64,000 nucleotides of DNA from Actinobacteria bacterium OV320 (GTDB lineage Bacteria > Actinomycetota > Actinomycetes > Streptomycetales > Streptomycetaceae): positions 372,001 through 436,000 of the forward strand of contig LJCX01000024.1 in the NCBI GenBank assembly GCA_001298545.1. Reading direction: 5' to 3'. Within the stretch, counting starts at the first letter, position 1; the number at the start of each line of letters is the position of its first letter. This document shows positions 31,527-41,549 of the stretch, piece after piece. The notes under the pieces were generated by a model. It did no database searches and was not told the origin of the DNA. It saw only the letters and a program-made list of their open reading frames with translations. Both the position numbers and the translations under genes were made by a program.

Positions 31527-32483
31527 TCAGCCTTGCGTCAGTCCCGCCACCAGTTCGTCGGCCGCCCGGTAGGGGTCCAGTTCGCCGGCGACGATGCGTT
31601 CGGCGAGCGTGCTCAGCCGGCGGTCGCCGTGCAGGTCCCCGATGCGTTCGCGCAGGGCCGTGACGGCGATCGTCTCGACCTCGCGGGCGGCTCGGGAGCG
31701 GCGCCGTTCGGTGAGCACGCCGTGCTCCTCCATCCACGCGCGGTGCTTCTCCAGTGCTTCGACGACCTCGTCGATGCCCTCGGAGCGGGCGGCGACCGTC
31801 TTCACGATCGGCGGGCGCCAGTCCCCGGGGCCGCGGGCCTCGCCGAGGCCGAGCATGTGGTTCAGCTCGCGGGCGGTGGCGTCGGCGCCGTCCCGGTCCG
31901 CCTTGTTGACGACGTAGACGTCGCCGATCTCCAGGATCCCGGCCTTGGCGGCCTGGATGCCGTCGCCCATGCCCGGGGCCAGCAGGACGACGCTGGTGTC
32001 CGCCTGCGAGGCGATCTCGACCTCGGACTGGCCGACGCCGACCGTCTCGACCAGGATCACGTCGCAGCCGGCCGCGTCCAGGACCCGGATCGCCTGCGGG
32101 GCCGACCAGGCGAGGCCGCCCAGATGGCCGCGGGTGGCCATCGAGCGGATGTAGACGCCGGGGTCGGAGGCGTGCTCCGACATCCGGACGCGGTCGCCGA
32201 GCAGGGCGCCGCCGGAGAACGGCGAGGACGGGTCGACGGCCAGCACCCCGACCCGTCTGCCCTGCTTGCGGTAGGCGGTGACCAGCGCGGACGTCGACGT
32301 GGACTTGCCCACGCCCGGTGAACCGGTCAGACCCACCACATACGCGTTGCCCGTGAGCGGGGCCAGCGCCTCCATGACCTCCCTGAGCTGCGGGGACGCC
32401 CCCTCCACCAGGGAGATCAGCCGGGCCACGGCCCGCGGCCGGCCTTCCCTGGCCTGGGCGACCAGCGAGGAGACGTCCTGCAT
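31527..32483 (-). CDS. meaB: MeaB-family GTPase (B12-mutase chaperone)
   Basis: A 318-residue G3E-family GTPase. Visible are Walker A GSPGVGKS (54-61), the switch region DPSSPFSGGALLGDRVRM, ETVGVGQSEVEIA (switch II), the base-specificity NKAD, and the C-terminal helical dimerisation part. MeaB gates loading and reactivation of adenosylcobalamin in methylmalonyl-CoA-type mutases; the old name ArgK reflects an early misassignment. The codon before the chosen ATG is GTG; the ATG at 32483 has better spacing from GGAG. It is adjacent to a thiolase gene on the same strand and may serve IcmA and methylmalonyl-CoA mutase. Confidence 0.93.
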   Translation of the reverse strand: MQDVSSLVAQAREGRPRAVARLISLVEGASPQLREVMEALAPLTGNAYVVGLTGSPGVGKSTSTSALVTAYRKQGRRVGVLAVDPSSPFSGGALLGDRVRMSEHASDPGVYIRSMATRGHLGGLAWSAPQAIRVLDAAGCDVILVETVGVGQSEVEIASQADTSVVLLAPGMGDGIQAAKAGILEIGDVYVVNKADRDGADATARELNHMLGLGEARGPGDWRPPIVKTVAARSEGIDEVVEALEKHRAWMEEHGVLTERRRSRAAREVETIAVTALRERIGDLHGDRRLSTLAERIVAGELDPYRAADELVAGLTQG

Positions 32484-32550
32484 CACAGCTCCGTTCAGAT
32501 CCGTTCGGGGTGAGACGTGGGTGGGACGTGCACGAGCGGCGCGGCCGTGC

Positions 32551-33762
32551 TCAGGCCTTGGGTACCCGCACGATCAGCGCGTCACCCTGACCGCCGCCGC
32601 CGCACAGCGCGGCCGCGCCCACACCGCCGCCCCGGCGCTTGAGCTCCAGGGCCAGGTGCAGGACGAGGCGGGCGCCGGACATGCCGATCGGGTGGCCGAG
32701 GGCGATCGCACCGCCGTTCACGTTCACCTTTTCCGTGGAGACGCCGAGGTCCTTCATTGACTGCACCGCCACGGCGGCGAAGGCCTCGTTGATCTCGACC
32801 AGGTCCAGGTCGGAGACCTCCAGACCGTCCTTCTTCAGGGCGTGCAGGATGGCGTTGGAGGGCTGGGACTGGAGCGAGTTGTCCGGCCCGGCCACGTTGC
32901 CGTGGGCGCCGATCTCGGCGATCCACGACAGACCCAGCTGCTCGGCCTTGGCCTTGCTCATCACGACCACGGCCGCCGCGCCGTCGGAGATCTGCGAGGC
33001 GCTGCCCGCGGTGATCGTGCCGTCCTTGGTGAACGCCGGGCGGAGCTTGCCCAGGGACTCCGCGGTGGTGTCGGCGCGGATGCCCTCGTCCTTGCTGAAG
33101 ACGACCGGCTCGCCCTTGCGCTGCGGGATCTCGACCGGGGTGATCTCGGCCTCGAAGATGCCGTTCTTCTGCGCGGCGGCGGCCCTCTGATGACTCAGCG
33201 CGGCGATCTCGTCCTGCTCGGGACGCGCGATCCCGAGCCGCGTGTTGTGCTTCTCCGTGGACTCGCCCATGGCGATGTTCTCGAAGGCGTCGGTCAGACC
33301 GTCGTACGCCATCGCGTCGAGCATCTCGATCGCGCCGTACTTGAAGCCCTCGCGGGACTTCGGCAGCAGGTGGGGGGCGTTGGTCATGGACTCCTGGCCG
33401 CCGGCCACCACGACGTCGAACTCACCCGCGCGGATCAGCTGGTCGGCCAGCGCGATCGCGTCGAGGCCCGACAGGCACACCTTGTTGATCGTGAGCGCCG
33501 GGACGCTCATCGGGATGCCGGCCTTGACCGCGGCCTGACGGGCCGGGATCTGCCCTGCCCCGGCCTGGAGCACCTGCCCCATGATCACGTACTGCACCTG
33601 GTCGCCACCGATCCCCGCACGGTCGAGGGCGGCCTTGATCGCGAAGCCGCCGAGATCGGCTCCGGAGAAGGACTTCAGGGAGCCCAGCAGTCGTCCCATG
33701 GGCGTCCGCGCGCCCGCGACGATCACCGAGGTCGTGCTGTTGGAACCAGTCGAGTCAGTCAT
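32551..33762 (-). CDS. Acetyl-CoA acetyltransferase (thiolase)
   Basis: A 403-residue thiolase. The nucleophilic Cys96 lies in [12 protein letters not shown]; the other catalytic elements are VEINEAFA, His357 in [11 protein letters not shown] and Cys387 in CGGGGQGDA. Length and sequence fit biosynthetic acetoacetyl-CoA thiolases or short-chain 3-ketoacyl-CoA thiolases, acting between acetyl-CoA and acetoacetyl-CoA, e.g. at the entry to the ethylmalonyl-CoA pathway. meaB follows after 67 bp; the epimerase gene diverges 152 bp upstream. Confidence 0.93.
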   Translation of the reverse strand: MTDSTGSNSTTSVIVAGARTPMGRLLGSLKSFSGADLGGFAIKAALDRAGIGGDQVQYVIMGQVLQAGAGQIPARQAAVKAGIPMSVPALTINKVCLSGLDAIALADQLIRAGEFDVVVAGGQESMTNAPHLLPKSREGFKYGAIEMLDAMAYDGLTDAFENIAMGESTEKHNTRLGIARPEQDEIAALSHQRAAAAQKNGIFEAEITPVEIPQRKGEPVVFSKDEGIRADTTAESLGKLRPAFTKDGTITAGSASQISDGAAAVVVMSKAKAEQLGLSWIAEIGAHGNVAGPDNSLQSQPSNAILHALKKDGLEVSDLDLVEINEAFAAVAVQSMKDLGVSTEKVNVNGGAIALGHPIGMSGARLVLHLALELKRRGGGVGAAALCGGGGQGDALIVRVPKA

Positions 33763-33914
33763 GAGCTGCGATTCCCCTTACCGGCCTTGCACGGGCCGAG
33801 GAGTGAACGAGGGTTTACTTCGAATGTACTGAGTGGCACTCCGTGCCGTCATCGGGCCGTCAGTGTGATCGCGCGCACGTTGCGTAACCACCACGGCCGC
33901 GCTCCACTAACAGC

Positions 33915-34355
33915 ATGCTGACGCGAATCGACCACATCGGGATCGCCTGCCACGACCTCGACGCGACCGTCGAGTTCTACCGTTCCACGTACGGCTTCGA
34001 GGTGTTCCACTCCGAGGTCAACGAGGAGCAGGGCGTGCGCGAAGCCATGCTCAAGATCAACGATACGTCCGACGGCGGCGCCTCGTACCTGCAGCTCCTG
34101 GAACCGACACGGCCGGATTCGACCGTGGCCAAGTGGCTCGACAAGAACGGCGAGGGCGTCCACCACATCGCTTTCGGTACGGCGGATGTCGACGCGGACG
34201 CCGCGGACATCAGGGACAAGGGCGTACGCGTTCTGTACGAAGAGCCTCGACGCGGCTCCATGGGGTCACGAATCACCTTCCTGCATCCAAAGGATTGCCA
34301 CGGAGTACTGACAGAACTGGTCACATCGGCGCCCGTTGAGTCACCTGAGCACTGA
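33915..34355 (+). CDS. mce: Methylmalonyl-CoA epimerase
   Basis: A 146-residue vicinal-oxygen-chelate protein with two beta-alpha-beta-beta-beta units. Candidate metal ligands are His7, Gln60, His84 and Glu134, with the spacing seen in characterised methylmalonyl-CoA epimerases. It interconverts the 2R and 2S forms of methylmalonyl-CoA, needed for propionate and odd-chain metabolism and for polyketide extender supply. It diverges from the thiolase gene and lies near meaB, in line with a shared acyl-CoA function. The start codon ATG 33915 has no clear ribosome site. Confidence 0.93.
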   Translation: MLTRIDHIGIACHDLDATVEFYRSTYGFEVFHSEVNEEQGVREAMLKINDTSDGGASYLQLLEPTRPDSTVAKWLDKNGEGVHHIAFGTADVDADAADIRDKGVRVLYEEPRRGSMGSRITFLHPKDCHGVLTELVTSAPVESPEH

Positions 34356-34388
34356 CCCTCGTACATATGGGCCGGTAGGGTTGGGGGC

Positions 34389-34413
34389 GGTCGCCGCTCA
34401 CACCGGGGCGACC
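34389..34413 (+). terminator. Weak hairpin after mce
   Basis: GGTCGCC (34389-34395) pairs with GGCGACC (34407-34413), 11-nt loop, 33 bp after the mce stop. The rest of the 232-bp gap up to scy carries only its promoter region. Confidence 0.4.
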
Positions 34414-34587
34414 CGGTCCTGCCGTACGGCGGCGGGACGCAGCCGGGGTCCGGGTTTCGGGGGGCGAGCGTCGGGGCAGCAGCCCGTGCTCCGCCGTTGA
34501 TCTGACACCATTCCCCGGGAGCCCCGTTCGGCGGATGGACGGAGCTCGTTCGGGAAGCTTGCGACCAGGGACGGATGGGACCGCGCA

Positions 34588-37500
34588 GTGCGGGGCTACG
34601 AGAGCCAGGAGCGGGAACCGGCGGCTGACGTCGACCACCTGACTCGGTTCGAAGCCGAGATGAAGCGGCTGAAGACCGAGCGGGAAAAGGCGATCCAGCA
34701 TGCCGAGGACCTCGGCTACCAGGTCGAGGTGCTGCGCGCCAAGTTGCACGAGGCGCGGCGCACCATCATGTCCCGGCCCGCCTTCGACGGCGGCGACATC
34801 GGGTACCAGGCCGAGCAGATGCTGCGTAACGCGCAGATGCAGGCCGACCAGTTGCGGCAGGACGCCGAACGGGAGCTGAGTCAGGCCCGGGCGCAGACGC
34901 AGCGGATCCTCCAGGAGCACGCCGAACAGGCGGCCCGGCTCCAGGCGGAGCTGCACCAGGAGGCGGTGGCCCGTCGTCAGCAGCTCGACCAGGAGCTGGC
35001 CGAGCGCCGGCAGAACGTCGAGTCGCACGTCAACGAGAACGTGGCGTGGGCCGAGCAGTTGCGGGCCCGCACCGAGGCTCAGGCGCGCCGGCTGCTCGAC
35101 GAGTCGCGGGCCGAGGCCGAGCAGGCCCTGACGGCCGCCCGCGCCGAGGCCGAACGGGTGGCCACCGAGGCCCGCCAGCGGCTCCAGGCGGACGCCGAGA
35201 CGACCCGCGCGGAGGCCGAGCAACTGTTGCTGCGGGCCCGCACGGACGCCGAACGGCTGCTGAACGCCGCTTCCAGCCAGGCCCAGGAGGCCAGCGACCA
35301 CGCCGAGCAGCTGCGCACCTCCACCGTCACGGAGTCCGACGCGGCCCGCCGGCAGGCCGGTGAGCTCAGCCGCGCCGCCGAGCAGCGCATGTCCGAGGCC
35401 GAGGAGGCGCTGCGCAAGGCGCAGGCCGAGGCCGACAAGGTGCTCACGGAGGCGAAGACAGCCGCCGAGAAGGCGCTCGCCGGTGCGGAGGCGGCCAAGG
35501 AGCAGCGCACCCGTACGGCGAAGGAGCAGGTCGCCCGGCTGGTCACCGAGGCCACCAAGGAGGCCGAGGCGACCAAGGAGGCCGCCGAGCAGCTCGTCGC
35601 CGACGCGCGCACCGAGGCCGAGAAGATCGTCGCGGAGGCCTCAGAGAAGGCCCGCACGCTCACCGCCGAGGAGAGCGCGACCCAGCTGTCGAAGGCGGCG
35701 AAGACCGCCGAGGACGTCCTGAACAGGGCGCAGGAGGACGCGCAGAACACCACCAAGGCCGCCGCCGAGGAGGCCGAGCGGATCCGCCGTGAGGCGGAGA
35801 CCGAGGCGGACCGGCTGCGGGCCGAGGCGCACGACATCGCCGAGCAGCTCAAGGGCTCGGCGAAGGACGACACCAAGGAGTACCGCGCCAAGACGGTCGA
35901 ACTCCAGGAGGAGGCCCGTCGGCTGCGCGGCGAGGCCGAGCAGCTGCGCGCCGACGCCGTCGCCGAGGGCGAGAAGATCCGCGCGGAGGCCCGCAAGGAG
36001 GCCGTCCAGCAGATCGAGGAGGCGGCCAGGACCGCCGAGGAGCTGCTGTCCAAGGCGAAGGCCGACGCCGACGAGCTGCGCCAGAAGGCCACCTCGGACA
36101 GCGAGAAGGTGCGCACCGAGGCCATCGAGCGCGCCACCACGCTGCGCCGGCAGGCCGAGGAGACCCTGGAGCGCACCCGCGCGGAGGCCGAGCGCCAGCG
36201 CGACGAGGCGGTGGAGCTGGCCGAGACCATCACCTCGAACGCCGAGGAGGCCGCGCGCGAGCTGCGCGAGGAGACCGAACGCGGGGTCGAGGCCCGGCAG
36301 GCGGAGGCCGCCGAGGAGCTGACCCGGCTGCACACCGAGGCGGAGGCCCGGCTCGCCTCCGCCGAGCAGGCGCTGACCGACGCCCGCGAGGAGGCCGCGC
36401 GGATCCGCCGCGAGGCCGGCGAGGAGAGCGACCGGCTGCGCTCGGAGGCCGCGGAGCGGATCCGCACCCTCCAGCAGCAGGCCGCCGCGGAGGTGGACCG
36501 GCTGCGCAACGAGGCCGCCGCCGACGCGTCCGCCTCGCGCGCCGAGGGCGAGGCCGTCGCGGTACGGCTGCGTTCCGAGGCCGCCGCCGAGGCGGAGCGG
36601 CTGAAGTCGGAGGCGCAGGACACCGCCGACCGGGTACGCGCGGAGGCGCAGGCCGCCGCCGAGCGGCTGGCCACCGAGGCGTCCGAGACGCTGGCCGCCG
36701 CCCAGGAGGAGGCGCTCCGGCGCCGCCGCGAGGCCGAGGAGCTCCTCGGTTCCGCCCGCCAGGAGGCCGACCAGGAGCGCGAACAGGCCCGTCGGCAGAG
36801 CGAGGAACTGCTGGCCTCGGCGCGCAAGCGCGTGGAGGAGGCGCAGACCGAGGCCGTCCGGCTGGTCGAGGAGGCCGACCGGCGGGCCGGCGAGATGGTG
36901 TCGGCGGCCGAGCAGCACGCGCAGCAGGTGCGGGAGTCCGTCGCCGGGCTGCACGAGCAGGCGCAGGACGAGATCAACGGGCTGCGGTCCGCCGCCGAGC
37001 ACGCGGCGGAGCGCACCCGGCGCGAGGCCGAGGAGGAGGCGGACCGGGTCCGTTCCGACGCCTACGCGGTGCAGGAGCGGGCGGCCGAGGACGCGAACCG
37101 GGTCCGGCGTGAGGCGAGCGAGGCGTCGGAGGCGGCGCAGGCGCTGGCCGAGCAGACCGTCGGCGAGGCGATCGCGGAGGCGGAGCGGCTGCGCTCGGAG
37201 GCGTCCGCGCACGCCCAGCGGGTGCGCACCGAGGCCTCGGACGCCATCGCCCAGGCCGACCAGGACGCCTCGCGCACCCGCGCGGAGGCCCGGGACGACG
37301 CCAACCGCATCCGCTCGGACGCGGCGACGCAGGCCGACACCCTCATCACCGAGGCCCGCAACGAGGCGGAGCGGCTCCAGACGGAGACCATCGCGGAGGC
37401 CGAGCGCCTCCAGTCCGAGACGATCACGGAGGCCGACCGGCTGCGGGCCGAGTCGGTCGCCAAGGCGGAGAAGCTCATCTCGGACGCCGCCGGGGACGCG

Positions 37501-38469
37501 GAGCGGCTGCGCGCCGAGGCCGCCGAGACGGTGGGTTCCGCACAGCAGGCCGCCGAGCGGATCCGTATCGAGTCCGAGCGCGTCAGGACGTCGGCGGCGG
37601 CGGAGGCCGACCGTCTGATGAGCGTCGCCCGCGAGGAGGCCGACTCGACGCTGGACGAGGCCCGCAAGGAGGCCAACAAGCGGCGCTCCGAGGCGGCCGA
37701 GCAGGTCGACACGCTCATCACGGAGACCGCGGCCGAGGCGGACAAGCTCCTCACGGAGGCGCAGCAGCAGGCGCAGCAGGTGACGGCGGACGCGGAGCAG
37801 CAGGCCGACTCGATGGTCGGCGCGGCCCGCAACGAGGCCGAGCGGCTGGTCTCCGAGGCGACGGTCGACGGGAACTCCCGGGTGGAGAAGGCCCGTACGG
37901 ACGCCGACGAACTGCTGGTCGGCGCCCGCCGGGACGCGACCGCCATAAGGGAGCGGGCGGAGGAGCTGCGCGACCGCATCACGAGCGAGATCGAGGGGCT
38001 GCACGAGCGGGCCCGCCGTGAGGCCGCCGAGACGATGAAGTCGACCGGCGACCGCTGCGACGCGCTCATCAAGGCGTCCGAGGAGCAGCTCGCCAAGGCG
38101 CAGGCGAAGGCGAAGGAGCTGGTGTCGGACGCCAACTCCGAGGCGGGCAAGGTCCGTATCGCCGCCGTGAAGAAGGCCGAGGGGCTGCTCAAGGAGGCCG
38201 AGCAGAAGAAGGCGACGCTCGTCCGGGAGGCCGAGGAGCTCAAGGCCGAGGCGATCCGCGAGGCACGGCGCACGGTCGAGGAGGGCAAGCGCGAGCTGGA
38301 GGTCCTGGTGCGCCGGCGTGAGGACATCAACGCCGAGATCTCCCGGGTCCAGGACGTGCTGGAGGCGCTGGAATCCTTCGAGGTGCCGACCGGCGGCAAG
38401 GACGGGGGCGTCAAGGCGGGCGCCGTCATCGGAGCGCCCCGGTCGGGTGGGAAGGCGTCGGACAGCTAG
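34588..38469 (+). CDS. scy: Scy-type giant coiled-coil polarity protein
   Basis: A 1293-residue protein that is almost entirely coiled coil. After a short head (about 1-50) the sequence is a long run of Ala/Glu/Arg/Leu repeats with REAEEEADRLR-like units in continuous register; the family is known for a 51-residue repeat of heptads and hendecads. A short Gly-rich tail ends the protein. Scy organises the Streptomyces polarisome: it recruits DivIVA and FilP and fixes tip growth and branching. Placement directly upstream of filP and length close to the S. coelicolor protein support the name. Large antisense reading frames across it arise from biased codon use. GTG 34588 was chosen for GGATGGGA just upstream. 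Confidence 0.93.
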   Translation: MRGYESQEREPAADVDHLTRFEAEMKRLKTEREKAIQHAEDLGYQVEVLRAKLHEARRTIMSRPAFDGGDIGYQAEQMLRNAQMQADQLRQDAERELSQARAQTQRILQEHAEQAARLQAELHQEAVARRQQLDQELAERRQNVESHVNENVAWAEQLRARTEAQARRLLDESRAEAEQALTAARAEAERVATEARQRLQADAETTRAEAEQLLLRARTDAERLLNAASSQAQEASDHAEQLRTSTVTESDAARRQAGELSRAAEQRMSEAEEALRKAQAEADKVLTEAKTAAEKALAGAEAAKEQRTRTAKEQVARLVTEATKEAEATKEAAEQLVADARTEAEKIVAEASEKARTLTAEESATQLSKAAKTAEDVLNRAQEDAQNTTKAAAEEAERIRREAETEADRLRAEAHDIAEQLKGSAKDDTKEYRAKTVELQEEARRLRGEAEQLRADAVAEGEKIRAEARKEAVQQIEEAARTAEELLSKAKADADELRQKATSDSEKVRTEAIERATTLRRQAEETLERTRAEAERQRDEAVELAETITSNAEEAARELREETERGVEARQAEAAEELTRLHTEAEARLASAEQALTDAREEAARIRREAGEESDRLRSEAAERIRTLQQQAAAEVDRLRNEAAADASASRAEGEAVAVRLRSEAAAEAERLKSEAQDTADRVRAEAQAAAERLATEASETLAAAQEEALRRRREAEELLGSARQEADQEREQARRQSEELLASARKRVEEAQTEAVRLVEEADRRAGEMVSAAEQHAQQVRESVAGLHEQAQDEINGLRSAAEHAAERTRREAEEEADRVRSDAYAVQERAAEDANRVRREASEASEAAQALAEQTVGEAIAEAERLRSEASAHAQRVRTEASDAIAQADQDASRTRAEARDDANRIRSDAATQADTLITEARNEAERLQTETIAEAERLQSETITEADRLRAESVAKAEKLISDAAGDAERLRAEAAETVGSAQQAAERIRIESERVRTSAAAEADRLMSVAREEADSTLDEARKEANKRRSEAAEQVDTLITETAAEADKLLTEAQQQAQQVTADAEQQADSMVGAARNEAERLVSEATVDGNSRVEKARTDADELLVGARRDATAIRERAEELRDRITSEIEGLHERARREAAETMKSTGDRCDALIKASEEQLAKAQAKAKELVSDANSEAGKVRIAAVKKAEGLLKEAEQKKATLVREAEELKAEAIREARRTVEEGKRELEVLVRRREDINAEISRVQDVLEALESFEVPTGGKDGGVKAGAVIGAPRSGGKASDS

Positions 38470-38539
38470 CGGAATGTGTGAATTGCGTTAAAGTCTCGCG
38501 CGTTTGACCGGACCTTTGGCAAGCGCTCTGCCGCTCAGC

Positions 38540-38554
38540 CACCCAAAAGGGGTG
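38540..38554 (+). terminator. Small hairpin between scy and filP
   Basis: CACCC (38540-38544) pairs with GGGTG (38550-38554) around AAAAG. It is weak and the gap of 183 bp also contains a TAGGAT -10-like element near 38608, so filP probably has its own promoter. Confidence 0.35.
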
Positions 38555-38652
38555 TCATTCTCCAGATCAAACACGTATACGCTCGATGACACACCGTTCA
38601 GGGCCCTAGGATTCCACCTATCACCTCACCGGTCTCATTCGACAGGAACCCC

Positions 38653-39591
38653 ATGAGCGACACTTCCCCCTACGGCTTCGAGCTTGTGCGGCGTGGGTAC
38701 GACCGCGCTCAGGTGGACGAACGCATCTCGAAGCTCGTCTCCGACCGTGACAGCGCTCTGGCCCGTATCACTGCTCTGGAAAAGCGCATCGAGGAGCTCC
38801 ACCTCGAGACGCAGAACGCCCAGGCTCAGGTAAGCGACGCGGAGCCGTCGTACGCCGGCCTCGGCGCGCGTGTCGAGAAGATCCTCCGCCTCGCCGAGGA
38901 AGAGGCCAAGGATCTGCGCGAGGAGGCCCGTCGCGCGGCCGAGCAGCACCGTGAGCTCGCCGAGTCGGCGGCTCAGCAGGTGCGCAACGACGCGGAGTCG
39001 TTCGCCGCGGAGCGCAAGGCCAAGTCCGAGGACGAGGGCGTCCGGATCGTCGAGAAGGCCAAGAGCGACGCGTCGCAGCTGCGTTCCGAGGCGCAGAAGG
39101 ACGCGCAGTCGAAGCGTGAGGAGGCGGACGCCCTCTTCGAGGAGACCCGCGCCAAGGCCGCGCAGGCCGCCGCCGACTTCGAGACCAACCTCGCCAAGCG
39201 CCGCGAGCAGTCGGAGCGCGACCTGGCGTCGCGTCAGCAGAAGGCGGAGAAGCGTCTCGCGGAGATCGAGCACCGCGCGGAGCAGCTGCGCCTGGAGGCC
39301 GAGAAGCTGCGCACCGACGCCGAGCGCCGGGCCCGTCAGACCGTCGAGACGGCGCAGCGCCAGGCCGAGGACATCGTGGCCGACGCCAATGCCAAGGCGG
39401 ACCGCATCCGTTCCGAGTCCGAGCGCGAGCTGGCGGCCCTCACCAACCGCCGCGACTCGATCAACGCCCAGCTGACGAACGTCCGCGAGATGCTCGCCAC
39501 GCTGACCGGCGCCGCGGTGGCAGCGGCCGGCACGCCGTCCACGGACGACGAGCCGATCTCCCGCGGGGTCCCGGCGCAGCAGTCCCGGTGA
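38653..39591 (+). CDS. filP: FilP intermediate-filament-like protein
   Basis: A 312-residue coiled-coil protein. The N-terminus (YGFELVRRGYDRAQVDERISKL) resembles the DivIVA membrane-binding end, followed by a first coil (about 20-70), a short non-coil break around PSYAGLGARVEKIL, and a long coil rich in Ala/Glu/Arg to about 275, then a flexible tail. FilP forms filaments that give stiffness to hyphae and interacts with DivIVA and Scy. Downstream of scy and followed by its own terminator. Start ATG 38653 has AGGAA upstream. Confidence 0.93.
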   Translation: MSDTSPYGFELVRRGYDRAQVDERISKLVSDRDSALARITALEKRIEELHLETQNAQAQVSDAEPSYAGLGARVEKILRLAEEEAKDLREEARRAAEQHRELAESAAQQVRNDAESFAAERKAKSEDEGVRIVEKAKSDASQLRSEAQKDAQSKREEADALFEETRAKAAQAAADFETNLAKRREQSERDLASRQQKAEKRLAEIEHRAEQLRLEAEKLRTDAERRARQTVETAQRQAEDIVADANAKADRIRSESERELAALTNRRDSINAQLTNVREMLATLTGAAVAAAGTPSTDDEPISRGVPAQQSR

Positions 39592-39622
39592 CGTCCTGAG
39601 GTACGGCGAACGAACATCGGCG

Positions 39623-39654
39623 AAGCCCTCCGCCACTCCGGTGGCAGAGGGCTT
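39623..39654 (+). terminator. Terminator after filP
   Basis: AAGCCCTCCGCCAC (39623-39636) and GTGGCAGAGGGCTT (39641-39654) form a 14-bp stem with one mismatch and loop TCCG, 31 bp after the filP stop. Confidence 0.85.
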
Positions 39655-39676
39655 TGCCGCGCTTTAGCGTGGCCGC

Positions 39677-40666
39677 ATGATCGAGCTGTCTGGCCTGACG
39701 AAGCGGTACGGCGAGAAGGTCGCGGTGAACAACCTCACCTGCGCCGTCAGACCGGGCATCGTCACGGGCTTCCTCGGTCCCAACGGCGCGGGCAAGTCCA
39801 CCACCATGCGGATGATGCTGGGCCTCGACCGGCCGACCGCCGGGGACGTCCGCATCGACGGGCAGCACTACGACCGGCTGAAGGACCCCCTCAGGTACAT
39901 CGGCGCCCTGCTGGACGCCAAGGCCATGCACGGCGGGCGCAGCGCCTTCAACCATCTGTTGTGCCTGGCGCAGAGCAACGGCATCCCGAAGCGCCGGGTG
40001 CACGAGGTGCTGGACACCGTCGGTCTCACCTCCGTGGCGAAGAAGAAGGCCAAGGGGTTCTCGCTGGGGATGGGACAGCGGCTGGGCATCGCGGGCGCGC
40101 TCCTCGGCGACCCCCGGATCCTGATGTTCGACGAGCCGGTCAACGGCCTCGACCCCGAGGGCATCCACTGGATCCGCAACCTGATGAAGTCGCTGGCCGC
40201 GCAGGGGCGGACCGTGTTCGTCTCCTCCCACCTCATGAGCGAGATGGCGCTGACCGCGGATCACCTGATCGTGATCGGGCAGGGGCGGCTGCTCGCCGAC
40301 ACCTCGATGGCCGACTTCATCGCGCAGAACTCGCGCTCGTACGTCCGTATCCGTACCCCGCAGCGGGAGCGGCTGCTCGATGTGCTGCACGGCGCCGGGG
40401 TCCTGGTCGTCGAGTCCGGCAGCGGGGTGCTGGAGGTCGACGGCGACAAGTCCGAGCACATCGGGGAGCTGGCCGCGCAGCACCAGATCGTGCTGCACGA
40501 GCTGAGTCCCCAGCGGGCCTCCCTGGAGGAGGCGTTCATGCAGCTGACCGCGGAGTCGGTGGAGTACCACGCGCACACGGACACGCCCCCCGGTCCGCTC
40601 GAACAGTTCGAGCGGCCCGGGCCGCAGCCCGGACCACAGTGGGGCGACGACTGGACGAGGAGCTGA
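39677..40666 (+). CDS. ABC transporter ATP-binding protein (module 1)
   Basis: A 329-residue ABC-2-type ATPase: Walker A GPNGAGKST (34-42), signature FSLGMGQRLGIAGAL, Walker B ILMFDEPVNGLD and the switch His in VFVSSHLMSEM. The C-terminal 110 residues form an accessory domain with a Pro/Gly-rich end. It would power export or lipid/drug translocation with the permease encoded immediately downstream. No ribosome site precedes the ATG. It is highly similar to the ATPase at 41550-42842, so the two modules arose by duplication. Confidence 0.92.
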   Translation: MIELSGLTKRYGEKVAVNNLTCAVRPGIVTGFLGPNGAGKSTTMRMMLGLDRPTAGDVRIDGQHYDRLKDPLRYIGALLDAKAMHGGRSAFNHLLCLAQSNGIPKRRVHEVLDTVGLTSVAKKKAKGFSLGMGQRLGIAGALLGDPRILMFDEPVNGLDPEGIHWIRNLMKSLAAQGRTVFVSSHLMSEMALTADHLIVIGQGRLLADTSMADFIAQNSRSYVRIRTPQRERLLDVLHGAGVLVVESGSGVLEVDGDKSEHIGELAAQHQIVLHELSPQRASLEEAFMQLTAESVEYHAHTDTPPGPLEQFERPGPQPGPQWGDDWTRS

Positions 40667-40668
40667 TG

Positions 40669-41439
40669 ATGGCGGCGACCCAGGTCATCCGGTCGGAGTG
40701 GACCAAGATCCGGTCGGTGGCCTCCACCGTGTGGACGCTCTCGCTCGCCGTGATGGTCACCATCGCCCTCGGCATGCTCATCTCGGCGCTGTCGAGGAAC
40801 GAGTTCGACAACATGAGCCGCGACGACCGGCTCTCCTTCGACCCCACCTTCATCAGCTTCGCCGGGATGAGCCTCGGTCAGCTCGCGATGATCGTGTTCG
40901 GGGTGCTGGTCGTGTCGAACGAGTACAGCACCGGCATGATCCGCACCTCGCTGGCCGCCGTGCCGCAGCGTGGCACCTTCCTGTTCAGCAAGATCGCGGT
41001 GGCCACCGGGCTCGCGCTGGCCGTGGGGCTGGCCACCAGCTTCGTCACGTTCTTCCTTGGGCAGGCCATGCTCGGCTCCCACCGGGCGTCGATCGGGGAC
41101 ACGGGAGTCCTGCGGGCGGTCATCGGCGGCGGTCTGTACATGACGCTCATCGCCGTGTTCTCGATGGGCGTGGCCACGATGCTGCGCTCGCCGATGCTGT
41201 CGCTCGGCATCCTGATGCCGTTCTTCTTCCTGATCTCCAACATCCTCGGCAACGTCTCGGCGACGAAGAAGATCGGCCGGTATCTGCCCGACCAGGCCGG
41301 CAGCAAGATCATGCAGGTGGTCACTCCGATCGACGACGACACCCCGTACGGGCCCTGGGGCGGGTTCGCCATCATGGCCCTGTGGGCCCTCGCCGCGCTC
41401 GCGGGCGGCTACCTCCTGCTGAAGAAACGCGACGCGTAA
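40669..41439 (+). CDS. ABC transporter permease (module 1)
   Basis: A 256-residue ABC-2-type permease with about six helices (about 22-42, 60-82, 104-127, 147-170, 175-200, 235-252) and the characteristic N-terminal ATQVIRSEWTKIRSVASTVW. The internal NEYSTGMIRTSLAAVPQRGTFLFSK is a family hallmark. Two ATG codons in a row (40666 and 40669) overlap or abut the ATPase stop; the second is better spaced from GAGGAG. It forms an exporter with the preceding ATPase; substrate unknown. Confidence 0.9.
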   Translation: MAATQVIRSEWTKIRSVASTVWTLSLAVMVTIALGMLISALSRNEFDNMSRDDRLSFDPTFISFAGMSLGQLAMIVFGVLVVSNEYSTGMIRTSLAAVPQRGTFLFSKIAVATGLALAVGLATSFVTFFLGQAMLGSHRASIGDTGVLRAVIGGGLYMTLIAVFSMGVATMLRSPMLSLGILMPFFFLISNILGNVSATKKIGRYLPDQAGSKIMQVVTPIDDDTPYGPWGGFAIMALWALAALAGGYLLLKKRDA

Positions 41440-41549
41440 CGCTTTGGTCTTTGCTTTCATTTGAGCGGAACCGTCAGCGCCCCGATATCCTCCTAACCCT
41501 TACGGGGGCGTGTGCCCTGCTGTCCTGAACCTTTCGATGGGTGCGGAGC

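Noticed and set aside
31527..32483. Arginine transport kinase (ArgK) function
   Set aside because: The G3E GTPase motifs and acyl-CoA context fit MeaB; the ArgK name is a known misassignment.
34321..38429. Several long reading frames antisense to scy (up to 787 codons)
   Set aside because: They are shadows of the Ala/Glu/Arg repeat codons of the coiled coil; composition is Leu/Gly/Arg or Ser/Ala low complexity, with no ribosome sites.
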